From positions 1 to 43,791 of IMG/VR virus record IMGVR_UViG_3300020185_000093: 43,791 bases of DNA. One strand, 5' to 3'. Under the pieces are notes generated by a model. It saw only the letters and a program-made list of their open reading frames with translations, was not told the DNA's origin and searched no databases. A program made the translations under genes and the position numbers. Positions 25,233 through 34,186 of the stretch are shown piece after piece (within the stretch, counting starts at the first letter, position 1; each line of letters begins with the position of its first letter). Source of the DNA: a virus.

Positions 25233-25952
25233 TTATCCTACTAAATTTCTATCACACCAATTTTCGGAAGAAGATGCAACATTATTATTACTTGATTCTA
25301 TATATTCCCATGCTAGACTAAATCTTGTTTTATCTGAGATGTTATTATAACACCCATGGATTAGATTTATGTTAAAAAATACAGCATAGGGTGCATTTAG
25401 TTCTAAATCTAATACCCAATTGGGGTTTATTCTATTTTCATCAATCCAACTTATTCCTTCTATATGAGAAATAGCATTATGGGGTATTATCCCTATTTCA
25501 TGGGAACCAGGAATTACTCTTAAACAACCATTATTTTTATCTGTATCTTGTAAATAAATAGCACAACTGATTATAGTATTAGGATCACCATTAAAATAAA
25601 AATTATCTTGATGAAGATATGTAGACATACCAACTTTAGGTTTCATAGGAAAAAATTTAGATATATAAACATCTAAAGTTTCTTGGGTATTGATTAATTG
25701 TTTAGCAGTTTTAATTAATGTTTTATTTTTAGCTAAATTTAAAAACTCAGGTTCGAATTCACAAGCACCTTCAATTTTATTTAAATTTGTAGGACTATTT
25801 AATCTATAATTACCCTTATGTTCCTTTAAAGTTAAAGAATAATCATAATGTTTTTGGGATATTTTTAATATTTTATTTAATTTTTTTTGAGATATAAAAT
25901 CTTTTACAATTACATACCCTAATTCATTAAATTTATTTATATTAAAATTCAT
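25233..25952 (-). CDS. PhyH-type Fe(II)/2-oxoglutarate dioxygenase
   Basis: This 239-residue enzyme belongs to the phytanoyl-CoA dioxygenase-like group. The iron facial triad is visible as His114-x-Asp116 (TYLHQDNFYF) and His199 (LIHGCYNN), with Arg210 (DKTRFSLAWEY) to bind 2-oxoglutarate. SCAIYLQDTDKNNGCLRVIPGSHE (129-151) is the characteristic core strand pair. Such enzymes hydroxylate small molecules, lipids or sugar and nucleotide derivatives. The place between a GT25 protein and a methyltransferase suggests hydroxylation of a glycan or its acceptor, but the substrate cannot be read. It overlaps the upstream gene by 11 bases. Confidence 0.75.
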   Translation of the reverse strand: MNFNINKFNELGYVIVKDFISQKKLNKILKISQKHYDYSLTLKEHKGNYRLNSPTNLNKIEGACEFEPEFLNLAKNKTLIKTAKQLINTQETLDVYISKFFPMKPKVGMSTYLHQDNFYFNGDPNTIISCAIYLQDTDKNNGCLRVIPGSHEIGIIPHNAISHIEGISWIDENRINPNWVLDLELNAPYAVFFNINLIHGCYNNISDKTRFSLAWEYIESSNNNVASSSENWCDRNLVG

Positions 25953-27291
25953 AGTCTTCTTTTTTAATTAACCAACTACCATCTTCGAAGTTAATTGAAT
26001 TTTTAGGAGCATCTTTTAATCTATCTCCCCCAATATACCCTCCTAAAGCTAGTTTAGGTAAATATAATTTTACAAGTGAGTTAATATCCTTATTTTTTCT
26101 ATTATTAATATATACAAATAAAAGTTTAGAAGGAATATTACTTATATTTTCTGGGGGGGATTTGATTAATTTTATATTTTCATGGAAATAATTATTATTA
26201 TTAAATCCTATTTCTATATCATCCCAAGTCATATTATGGGTTATATTAAACTTATCTTCTCCTTTTAATGGGTCTATAGCATATATATTAGAAAATAAAC
26301 CACAAGCTCCAAAATAAAAAGTATTTTCTCCTAAATGGCTATTTATTTCTACCATTTTACCCCTTGTTTTTAAATTTAAAGAAAGGAATGAAATTAATTT
26401 TGTTATACCTAAAAAATTATAATTAATACTATCTTTACTTGTTAGTTTTTGAAGACCAAATTTAGGTTTTGAAAGTACAATTTCATGGAAATCATTTACA
26501 TTAGTAGGATGTTTTATGTATTTTGCTAAATTTTTGTTTAAAATATTACCATTTTCATCGAATGAAATTCCAACTTTTCCACCTCCTTTTCTATATTCAT
26601 TAAAATAAGTATCAGAATCACCTAAATAAAAAGATTCAACATCAGATCGTTGGAGAAAAATACTTTCTTTAAATGTAAAAGAATTATGAGTATTATAAAA
26701 ATGTTCTAAATAAGTATCAGCAGCATTTTTAATAGGTAAAACTTTATTAGTTAAAACTTTTAACATATCCCTAGTTACAAGATATGAATGTGCTCCATTA
26801 TAATTTGTATAAGGAGTGGGATAAGTTAAATATTTACCTACATTTATTCCCATAGTATTTCTTGATTTTTTTCCTAAGTGAATTAAATCATAATCAATAT
26901 TTTTAATTTCATCTAACATATCCTGGTATAGATCAGTAAAACTTCCATCTTCTTTTAAAATATTAAAAGGTTTTTGTAAAATAACATCATCTTCCAAAAT
27001 AAGAGCATTTTCAACTTTATCAGATAAAGCTTGATCCCAAGCCTTTTTATGAGATAAGGCACAAGCAAATACCCCCATACTTACCATCCCATGAGGATCA
27101 AAAAAAGAAGAATTTAATATTTTATCTTTTAATAATTGTTTTTGGTTAAGATCATTACTATCTATAGCTTCTATAAATGTAAAATCAATTGTTGGAAAAG
27201 ATTCAATTAATATTTTTTTTCTATCTTTTCTTCGTTTTAAATTTATAACATAAACTTTATCAAAACCAAATGTAGAATATTTATTAGACAT
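25942..27291 (-). CDS. GT25 glycosyltransferase fused to a decayed methyltransferase-like domain
   Basis: Residues 1-240 of this 449-residue protein are a GT25 (LPS/collagen-type) glycosyltransferase: KVYVINLKRRKDRKK (12-26), FACALSHKKAWDQAL (75-89) and the acidic motif ALILEDDV (96-103). Residues 290-449 align by eye with the separate methyltransferase at 24611-25231: MVEINSHLGENT for its LEIGSYMGEST, YAIDPLKGEDK for HCVDPFKGEEK. The later catalytic residues are lost, with YIDANHE becoming YINNRKN and SGHD becoming GGDR. The second half is therefore probably a non-catalytic or regulatory copy. GT25 includes collagen galactosyltransferases of animals and viruses, notable beside collagen-like fibres, although bacterial members mostly act on lipooligosaccharide. 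Confidence 0.75.
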   Translation of the reverse strand: MSNKYSTFGFDKVYVINLKRRKDRKKILIESFPTIDFTFIEAIDSNDLNQKQLLKDKILNSSFFDPHGMVSMGVFACALSHKKAWDQALSDKVENALILEDDVILQKPFNILKEDGSFTDLYQDMLDEIKNIDYDLIHLGKKSRNTMGINVGKYLTYPTPYTNYNGAHSYLVTRDMLKVLTNKVLPIKNAADTYLEHFYNTHNSFTFKESIFLQRSDVESFYLGDSDTYFNEYRKGGGKVGISFDENGNILNKNLAKYIKHPTNVNDFHEIVLSKPKFGLQKLTSKDSINYNFLGITKLISFLSLNLKTRGKMVEINSHLGENTFYFGACGLFSNIYAIDPLKGEDKFNITHNMTWDDIEIGFNNNNYFHENIKLIKSPPENISNIPSKLLFVYINNRKNKDINSLVKLYLPKLALGGYIGGDRLKDAPKNSINFEDGSWLIKKEDYEF

Positions 27292-27292
27292 A

Positions 27293-28327
27293 TTAAAAAT
27301 TGTTAAGATATTGTTGATAACCTAATTTTGAATCTTTATCATTAAATTTTTTAAACTCTTTAATACTTTTTCTTAAAATATTTTTTAATTCAGTATTAGA
27401 AGTATTTTGAATTTTTTTTACACAATTAGTAAATTCTTCAACAGTTGGATTAATTATAAAAGGATATAATTCAAAATGTTCTGATAGGGGAGTAGAATTT
27501 GATATTACAGGAATTACCCCATTTATTAGATTATCTAAAGCAAATACATCAAAAGAATTATAAACTGATATACTAGAATATATATGATTGTTTTTGTAAA
27601 ATTTATCAGGGTTTTTTAATTGTCCTTTAAAATTAATATTAGAATCAAGGTTTAATATATTATTTACTAATTCAGTGGTATGAGCAATACTTCTTCCATG
27701 TTTACCATATATTTCTAAACTATATTCAGGTAAATTTAAAAGAGAATTAGCAACTATATGTATTCCATTTTCATAAGAAGGGACCCCATTAAAACCTATA
27801 TTTTTATTTGGATTAAAATTTGATAAATTAAGTTTAATATCTGTTTTTTTTCCTAAAGAAGGAGGAATTATGATAATAGGTTTTGGTTTTTTTAAATCAT
27901 AATAATACTCAAAATGAGATAAATCTAATTTACTATAAAAAACAAAACCATCAGAATATGTTTCATATATTCCATTCTGTAATGGTTTAGGTAGTGAGAT
28001 AAAACTGCTAGGTGATAATGAATTTTTTAATTCTAATACTTGTTTATCTAAAACTTTATAGACTTCAGGGATAGAATCTATAACAAATATTTTTGGAATT
28101 TTAATATTATCTAAAAAAGGTGTAATTGATAAAGTTGTTGATATACTAAAATCTAATAATAATAAAGTATGAGTATATTTTTTATTTACCTCATATGACT
28201 TATTTGTATCTGAAATAGAATATATATCTTGGGGTTTAAGATCTAATGTTTTTATTAGTCTATCTAAGATAAGCAATTCATTTACATACCCTTTTCCAAT
28301 ATAATTTGTAACTATACATAACTTCAT
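27293..28327 (-). CDS. GT-B (GT4-like) glycosyltransferase
   Basis: This 344-residue protein has a GT-B layout: an N-terminal lobe (MKLCIVTNYIGKGYVNELLIL), a connecting region, and a C-terminal lobe starting near 180 with NIGFNGVPSYENGIHIVANSL and YSLEIYGKHG, then INFKGQLKNPDKFYKNNHIYSS. The usual EX7E site is degenerate (FDVFALDNLINGVIPVISN, with Asp in place of Glu), so the donor site is unusual but recognisable. The gene lies between the S74 fibre and the GT25 gene with short gaps, so it is the first gene of the cassette. Donor and acceptor are unknown. Confidence 0.6.
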   Translation of the reverse strand: MKLCIVTNYIGKGYVNELLILDRLIKTLDLKPQDIYSISDTNKSYEVNKKYTHTLLLLDFSISTTLSITPFLDNIKIPKIFVIDSIPEVYKVLDKQVLELKNSLSPSSFISLPKPLQNGIYETYSDGFVFYSKLDLSHFEYYYDLKKPKPIIIIPPSLGKKTDIKLNLSNFNPNKNIGFNGVPSYENGIHIVANSLLNLPEYSLEIYGKHGRSIAHTTELVNNILNLDSNINFKGQLKNPDKFYKNNHIYSSISVYNSFDVFALDNLINGVIPVISNSTPLSEHFELYPFIINPTVEEFTNCVKKIQNTSNTELKNILRKSIKEFKKFNDKDSKLGYQQYLNNF

Positions 28328-28359
28328 ATGGTCAATATAAGAAAATATTTTATAATTTC

Positions 28360-31300
28360 CTACCTATTTTTAGACTCTAGTTTTTCTACTTTACTTGTTA
28401 GATCTTTAACTGCTTCAATTAATAAAGGGATTATTTTTTCATAATTAACTGCTTTATAACCATTATCTCTTGTAGTAACAGCTTCAGGAAGGATAGATTC
28501 TATTTCTTGAGCAATTACCCCTACATCTTTTCCTTTATTCCCATGAATATTTTGTACTTCTTCTGGGGTTAATTCTTTCCAACTAAATGTATTACCACTT
28601 ACACCAATTACTTTACATAAAGCATTTTTAATAGGTTTAATACAACATTTTAACCTTTTATCAGAAGTTGCAAATGCTACAACATCATTTGTTGCATCAA
28701 TTCTACCTGCAGTTGTATTAAGTGTTGATGTACCACCAACTTGTAAATGACATCCTATAACGGTATTATTCATATAAGTTGTACAACCACAAGCAGTAGA
28801 TAAACTACATCCTAAAGCAAAAGACATTGGTTTACTTACATTATTATTACATCCTCCTAAAATAGCACTCCAAGTACCAGCAGATGAAATACAATTATTT
28901 GCTCCAGCACCAATAAAAGCTTTACCACCACACACTCTATTTGTATTTCCTGCAACAATAGCTGATTCAAATGCATTTGTTGAATATATACCATTTGAAA
29001 GTCCAGCCCCTATAAATACCTGACAAGAGTTGCAAATTTCATTTACACAACCAGCTACAATTGCAGAACGATTAGTGCTATTACATATATCATTAAGCTC
29101 ACCAGCCCCTATAATATTCCCTCTTCCACCACCTATTGTAATTGCATTACAACAACCACTAACAATTGCACCAAAAGACATATTGCCTCCAACTTCATTT
29201 GATTGTCCACCACCAATAAAATTATTATTGCAAGCACCACCTAGTACGTTAATGCAATTAAAAACACCTCCTCCTATTGTATGATAATTACCATTTGAAG
29301 CAATATAATTCCGACACCCCCCAGCTATTGTAGAGAATGCTGCTGATGCTGTATTTTGAGCTCCTCCCAAAATAGAGTTATAACAATTAGATGGTATTGC
29401 AAAATGGGGACCTACTGATAGATTAGTACCATCAAAATTTAAATTAGCCTCTGCATTTAAACCACTAACAGTTCCATCAGATGTAACTACTCTGTTATCA
29501 CCTTGGTTTGATATTGTTGGAGATGTTCCAGAAGTTCCTGAAGAGCCTGATGTGCCACTTGAGCCTGAAGTTCCACTGTTTCCACTTGTTCCTGAAGAGC
29601 CTGAAGTACCACTGTTTCCACTTGTTCCTGATGAACCTGATGTACCACTGTTTCCACTTGTTCCTGATGAACCTGATGAACCGCTATTACCTGATGTTCC
29701 TGATGAACCTGATGAACCGCTATTACCTGATGTTCCTGATGAACCCGAAGTACCACTGTTTCCACTTGTTCCTGAAGAACCTGAAGTACCACTGTTTCCT
29801 GAAGTACCTGAAGAACCACTTGAACCTGAAGTTCCTGATGAGCCCGATGAACCTGATGAACCACTTGATCCCGATGTACCTGAAGAACCTGAAGTACCAC
29901 TATTACCTGATGTTCCTGAAGAGCCTGAAGTTCCTGATGTTCCTGATGAACCACTTGAACCTGAAGTTCCTGATGAGCCTGATGAGCCTGAAGAACCGCT
30001 TGAACCTGAAGTACCTGAAGAACCTGAAGTTCCACTATTTCCACTTGTTCCCGATGAACCTGATGTACCACTATTTCCACTTGTTCCTGAAGAACCACTT
30101 GAGCCTGATGTTCCTGAAGAGCCACTTGAGCCTGAAGAGCCTGAAGAGCCTGAAGTTCCTGATGAACCTGAAGTTCCTGATGAACCTGATGAACCTGATG
30201 TGCCTGAAGAGCCTGAAGAACCACTTGTACCTGATGAACCTGAAGTTCCTGATGAGCCTGATGAGCCTGAAGTTCCACTTGAACCAGATGTACCTGATGT
30301 ACCATCAGTTCCTCTATCACCTACTAAGGCAAAAGAACAAAGAACCTTTTCTCCATTACTAAATGGAGATGCCGCGGATGATGCTTGTTCATTTATATTT
30401 ATTGTCCACCATGCTCCTTGATCTGTTAAATCAGATATTGAAAATAATATAAAATTTTCTGGAGAAAACTTGTCTGATATTCTTATGTGACCTTTTACAG
30501 CTGATGTAGAAGCATCTATAGATTGTAAAAATTCTTCTATATCATCACCATCTTCAGTTGTTTGGCTAATAGAGCAGGTTAGAGCTGAATTTTGAGTTGT
30601 ACTGTTTAACTTTACATCACCAGTACCAGGGTCTGATACACCTACATTAGTATCAAATGTATAATTAAAGGTAGCACCACCAAAATTACCATCTTGTCCT
30701 GAAGTTCCTGATGAACCTGATGTGCCTGAAGAGCCTGAAGAACCACTTGTACCTGATGAACCTGAAGTTCCTGATGAGCCTGATGAGCCTGAAGAACCTG
30801 ATGAGCCTGAAGAACCTGAAGAACCTGAAGTTCCACTTGAACCAGATGTACCTGATGTTCCAGAAGAACCTGATGAACCATTTGTTCCTGAAGTACCAGA
30901 ACTACCTGAACTACCTGAACTACCAGATGTACCTGAAGAACCTGAAGTACCACTATTACCTGATGTTCCTGAAGAGCCTGAAGTTCCTGATGTTCCTGAT
31001 GAACCACTTGAACCTGAAGTTCCTGATGAGCCTGATGAACCTGATGATCCTGATGACCCTGAAGTACCTGATGATCCTGAAGTACCACTATTTCCACTTG
31101 TTCCTGAAGAACCACTTGAACCTGAAGTTCCTGAAGTTCCTGAAGAACCTGATGAGCCTGAAGAGCCATTTGTACCTGAAGTTCCTGAAGAGCCACTTGA
31201 ACCTGATGTTCCTGATGTTCCTGATGAACCACTTGAACCTGAAGTTCCTGAAGAGCCTGAAGAGCCTGAAGAACCGCTTGAACCTGAAGTACCTGAAGAA

Positions 31301-31698
31301 CCTGAAGTTCCAGGATTACCATCTATACCAGAAGTTCCTGAAGAGCCACTTGAACCTGATGTTCCTGAAGAGCCTGAAGAACCGCTTGAACCTGAAGTAC
31401 CCGAAGAACCTGAAGTGCCCGAAGAGCCTGAAGAGCCGCTTGAACCTGAAGTGCCCGAAGAACCTGATGTACCATTTGTACCTGAGGTGCCTGAAGAACC
31501 TGATGAGCCTGAAGAACCTGAAGTACCACTTGATCCTGAAGTACCACTAGAAGCTGCATTTTCTCTAGTACCTATAAGACCTGAACTGTCAATAACTAAA
31601 GTAGTTTCTTCAGATGGTTGGGATGAAAGATCTGTTAGCTTAAGTTGAGTTAACTCTGCATTACTACCACTATATACTATTTTCTTCCAATTGGCCAT
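28360..31698 (-). CDS. Collagen-like tail fibre with YadA-like head and S74 self-cleaving chaperone
   Basis: This 1112-residue fibre has five parts. Residues 1-50 are an N-terminal anchor (MANWKKIVYSGSNAELTQLK) shared with two other fibre genes here. Two collagen-like Gly-X-Y blocks follow, about 50-335 and 463-724, almost wholly Gly-Thr-Ser and Gly-Ser-Ser triplets. They flank a globular insert (about 340-460). A linker (near 730-765) leads to a YadA/Hia-like head of GGxxN repeats at about 770-1000 that is strikingly Cys-rich (GCCNA, GCVNEICNSCQ). The last 101 residues (from SDKRLK, 1012) are the S74 intramolecular chaperone of endosialidase-type fibres, which trimerises the protein and cleaves itself off before that Ser. 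It probably forms a trimeric receptor-binding fibre. The repeats imply frequent length variation by recombination. Confidence 0.85.
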   Translation of the reverse strand: MANWKKIVYSGSNAELTQLKLTDLSSQPSEETTLVIDSSGLIGTRENAASSGTSGSSGTSGSSGSSGSSGTSGTNGTSGSSGTSGSSGSSGSSGTSGSSGTSGSSGSSGSSGTSGSSGSSGTSGIDGNPGTSGSSGTSGSSGSSGSSGSSGTSGSSGSSGTSGTSGSSGSSGTSGTNGSSGSSGSSGTSGTSGSSGSSGTSGNSGTSGSSGTSGSSGSSGSSGSSGTSGSSGSSGTSGTSGSSGTSGNSGTSGSSGTSGSSGSSGSSGTSGTNGSSGSSGTSGTSGSSGTSGSSGSSGSSGSSGSSGSSGTSGSSGTSGSSGSSGTSGSSGTSGQDGNFGGATFNYTFDTNVGVSDPGTGDVKLNSTTQNSALTCSISQTTEDGDDIEEFLQSIDASTSAVKGHIRISDKFSPENFILFSISDLTDQGAWWTININEQASSAASPFSNGEKVLCSFALVGDRGTDGTSGTSGSSGTSGSSGSSGTSGSSGTSGSSGSSGTSGSSGSSGTSGSSGTSGSSGSSGSSGSSGTSGSSGSSGTSGNSGTSGSSGTSGNSGTSGSSGTSGSSGSSGSSGSSGTSGSSGSSGTSGTSGSSGTSGNSGTSGSSGTSGSSGSSGSSGSSGTSGSSGSSGTSGNSGTSGSSGTSGNSGTSGSSGTSGNSGSSGSSGTSGNSGSSGSSGTSGNSGTSGSSGTSGNSGTSGSSGTSGNSGTSGSSGTSGSSGTSGTSPTISNQGDNRVVTSDGTVSGLNAEANLNFDGTNLSVGPHFAIPSNCYNSILGGAQNTASAAFSTIAGGCRNYIASNGNYHTIGGGVFNCINVLGGACNNNFIGGGQSNEVGGNMSFGAIVSGCCNAITIGGGRGNIIGAGELNDICNSTNRSAIVAGCVNEICNSCQVFIGAGLSNGIYSTNAFESAIVAGNTNRVCGGKAFIGAGANNCISSAGTWSAILGGCNNNVSKPMSFALGCSLSTACGCTTYMNNTVIGCHLQVGGTSTLNTTAGRIDATNDVVAFATSDKRLKCCIKPIKNALCKVIGVSGNTFSWKELTPEEVQNIHGNKGKDVGVIAQEIESILPEAVTTRDNGYKAVNYEKIIPLLIEAVKDLTSKVEKLESKNR
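29527..30312 (-). repeat. DNA of second collagen-like block, fibre 1
   Basis: This is a low-complexity tract of near-repeated 9- and 18-base units encoding Gly-Thr-Ser and Gly-Ser-Ser triplets. Synonymous differences between units limit exact repeats. It is a likely site for slippage or recombination with the other collagen blocks. Confidence 0.8.
30694..31555 (-). repeat. DNA of first collagen-like block, fibre 1
   Basis: Same kind of Gly-X-Y coding repeat as the second block, with occasional non-Ser/Thr triplets (Gly-Ile-Asp-Gly-Asn-Pro, Gly-Thr-Asn). Sub-blocks are duplicated within it and between the two blocks. Confidence 0.8.
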
Positions 31699-31699
31699 A

Positions 31700-34099
31700 T
31701 TATTCTTTTATTACTATTGAAAAATTTTCAAGGGTAAAGTTATCATTAGATGGACTTTTATATTGTACCCATATTTCATCATTTTGAACTAATGAAACAA
31801 GGCCAGATAAAGCTACGGGTCCTACCTCCCCACTATCTAATTCTATACTTCCTTCAACTCCAGTAACTTGTGTACCATTTTTTGTAACAGTAAAATCAAA
31901 TGATTCATTATTACCTCCTACACCTCCGACTGTTAAATTAACATTAAACAATATTTCTAAAGGCTTAGAACCAATATAACGTAGACTACTACCCCCAATT
32001 ATACTAAACCTTTGATCTGTTCCTGAGTTAATAGTAGCAATACTTAAATCAGTATATGTTGTTGTAGCACCTTGAGCATCAGTACCAGTTTGATAAGCAA
32101 ATATAAAAGCTCTACTATCTTGTAGACCTTGATTAGATGCTACATCGTATTTTAACATTGAGGTATCATTATATGTACTTCCTGCTAAAATAACTCCTGT
32201 TGTTAAACCTACAGTTACAAATGCATTTGCTACTACTGTACCAAAACCGGTAGTAGATGATGTACTAATATTTAATGCATCTTGTGTTTGTTGGGGATGA
32301 ATTATACATCCATTTATATTTATAGCACCAAACCCTGCATTTAAATTACCATTTGCCTGAAGTTCAATCATAGGGCATGTAGCAAAACCACTAGGGGTTG
32401 GTAAAGAAGATTCTGAGAACCATCTAATAAATTCACATGAACTAATTTCTAATTTAGAAACATCTTGAAACCTGCAACCAAAAGTAGGTGATGATATATA
32501 GAAAAATGTAGTGTTATTAAAATCAACAAGGTCAAAACCTTTAACATCCATAACATTTCCTGCAATATTTCTATATTGAACGTTTATTAAATTTAAAAAT
32601 TTACTTCTACCAAAATTATAAGAACCAGCAGAAGTTGCTATATCAGTAGCTTCAATTAAGGTACTTGATGAATTTGTACTAGATAACCAAACACTTTGCA
32701 TTGTAAAATTTTGACTAGTTACCGTTATAAATGTTCCTGTACCTGTATATATTATTTTATCTCTTTCTTTATCAATTCCTATAATAGAAACCCCAGCTCC
32801 TCCAACGGTAAGTTCAGAACCATTAGTCATAGTAACTTCTCCATTAACTCTATACGTTGTATTAGCAGCTAAAGTTGAAGGAAAATCACTTTCTTGAGTT
32901 ATATCTACAATATTTATAGAATTAGCTGTTTGTGTTGTTTGTCCTGTTAATGTTAATAAACTCCCATCAAAAGTAAGGTTAGCTTCTGCATTAGCACTTG
33001 TGCCATCAATATCAGTTAAAATTCTATTATTACCTGTGTTAGTTATGTTAATAACACCTGATGTACCTGAACTACCACTTGTTCCATTAGTTCCTGAAGT
33101 TCCACTTGTACCACTACTTCCACTTGTGCCTGAAGTTCCTGATGAACCTGAAGTTCCTGGGTTACCATCTTGTCCTGATGTTCCCGAAGAACCTGAAGTT
33201 CCTGATGAACCTGAAGAACCTGAAGTTCCACTTGAACCCGATGTGCCATCTATACCTGAAGTTCCTGATGAACCACTTGTACCATTTCCTGAAGTACCTG
33301 ATGAACCTGAAGTTCCTGATGAGCCTGATGTACCTGGATTACCATCTATACCTGAAGTTCCTGATGAACCACTTGTACCATTTCCTGAAGTACCTGATGA
33401 ACCTGAAGTTCCTGGGTTACCATCTATACCTGAAGTTCCTGAAGAACCCGATGTACCTGATGAACCTGAGGTACCATTTATACCTGATGTTCCCGAAGAA
33501 CCTGAAGTTCCTGGGTTACCATCTACACCAGAAGTTCCTGATGAGCCCGATGTACCATTTATACCTGATGTTCCCGAAGAACCTGAAGTTCCTGGATTAC
33601 CATCTATACCTGAAGTTCCTGATGAACCACTTGTACCATTTCCTGAAGTACCTGAAGAGCCTGATGAACCTGAAGTTCCTGATGAGCCTGAGGTTCCTGA
33701 TGAACCTGAAGTACCTGATGAGCCTGATGTGCCGTTTATACCTGAAGTTCCTGAAGAACCTGAAGTTCCTGGGTTACCATCTATACCTGAAGTTCCTGAT
33801 GAACCACTTGTACCATTTCCTGAAGTACCTGATGAACCTGAACTACCATCTGTACCACTTGTACCATCTGTACCTGAAGTGCCTGAAGTGCCTGAAGTGC
33901 CTGATGAGCCTGATGTACCTGAAGAGCCTGATGTGCCTGAAGTTCCACTAGAAGCTGCATTATTTCTAGTACCAATAACTCCTGTAGGGCTAATAACTAA
34001 GGTATTAGTTTGGGAGCCTTGGGTTGCAAGATCTGTTAATGTTAATTTACTTAATTCAGCATTACTGCCACTAAGTACTACTTTTTTCCAATTTGGCAT
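31700..34099 (-). CDS. Collagen-like tail fibre with C-terminal beta-helix-like domain
   Basis: This 799-residue paralogue shares the N-terminal anchor (MPNWKKVVLSGSNAELSKL). It then has one collagen-like block (about 52-347) built from GTSGSSG units with recurring IDGNPGTSG segments, which place a Pro in the Y position. A linker (NNRILTDIDGTSANAEANL) follows. The C-terminal 430 residues look like a right-handed parallel beta-helix (TYRVNGEVTMTNGSELTVGG, SIIGIDKERDKIIYTG, then many short strand/turn repeats) and end in a small beta domain (LEILFNVNLTVGG, EIWVQYKSPSND). Such domains often bind or cleave surface polysaccharide, but no catalytic residues can be assigned. It begins 61 bases after a late-promoter-like motif and ends directly before fibre 1. 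Confidence 0.8.
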   Translation of the reverse strand: MPNWKKVVLSGSNAELSKLTLTDLATQGSQTNTLVISPTGVIGTRNNAASSGTSGTSGSSGTSGSSGTSGTSGTSGTDGTSGTDGSSGSSGTSGNGTSGSSGTSGIDGNPGTSGSSGTSGINGTSGSSGTSGSSGTSGSSGTSGSSGSSGTSGNGTSGSSGTSGIDGNPGTSGSSGTSGINGTSGSSGTSGVDGNPGTSGSSGTSGINGTSGSSGTSGSSGTSGIDGNPGTSGSSGTSGNGTSGSSGTSGIDGNPGTSGSSGTSGSSGTSGNGTSGSSGTSGIDGTSGSSGTSGSSGSSGTSGSSGTSGQDGNPGTSGSSGTSGTSGSSGTSGTSGTNGTSGSSGTSGVINITNTGNNRILTDIDGTSANAEANLTFDGSLLTLTGQTTQTANSINIVDITQESDFPSTLAANTTYRVNGEVTMTNGSELTVGGAGVSIIGIDKERDKIIYTGTGTFITVTSQNFTMQSVWLSSTNSSSTLIEATDIATSAGSYNFGRSKFLNLINVQYRNIAGNVMDVKGFDLVDFNNTTFFYISSPTFGCRFQDVSKLEISSCEFIRWFSESSLPTPSGFATCPMIELQANGNLNAGFGAININGCIIHPQQTQDALNISTSSTTGFGTVVANAFVTVGLTTGVILAGSTYNDTSMLKYDVASNQGLQDSRAFIFAYQTGTDAQGATTTYTDLSIATINSGTDQRFSIIGGSSLRYIGSKPLEILFNVNLTVGGVGGNNESFDFTVTKNGTQVTGVEGSIELDSGEVGPVALSGLVSLVQNDEIWVQYKSPSNDNFTLENFSIVIKE
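33058..33955 (-). repeat. DNA of collagen-like block, fibre 2
   Basis: Gly-X-Y coding repeat organised in longer near-identical sub-blocks that include the Ile-Asp-Gly-Asn-Pro-Gly-Thr-Ser segment several times, showing recent internal duplication. Confidence 0.8.
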
Positions 34100-34160
34100 A
34101 TCTATTTTATTAGGTTGGCTACTGTTTTACCAGTCCACTTCCCTTACGGGCCTTAATATT

Positions 34161-34172
34161 TATTATAAATAT
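34161..34172 (-). promoter_or_regulatory. Late-promoter-like motif before fibre 2
   Basis: The sense strand reads ATATTTATAATA then AATATT, 61 bases before the ATG at 34099. The leader is longer than for other copies. It could drive fibre 2, fibre 1 and the first cassette genes as one message. Confidence 0.5.
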
Positions 34173-34186
34173 TATTTATATTTTTC

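Noticed and set aside
29487-31322. Minus-strand frames rich in Gln, His and Val inside fibre 1
   Set aside because: They are out-of-frame readings of the repeat DNA on the same strand as the fibre gene; the fibre frame has the recognisable domains.
29527-31555. Possible CRISPR array from the regular short repeats
   Set aside because: The units are contiguous 9- and 18-base coding repeats with no unique spacers.
29508-31648. Long plus-strand frames in the fibre 1 repeat (Pro-Glu-Val rich)
   Set aside because: They are the antisense of the Gly-X-Y repeat: lack of stops follows from the repeat composition, and every other gene is on the minus strand.
34141-34153. CCC-GUAA-GGG mini-hairpin in the fibre 2 leader
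   Set aside because: Three base pairs with a GNRA loop is too little to call a structure or riboswitch.
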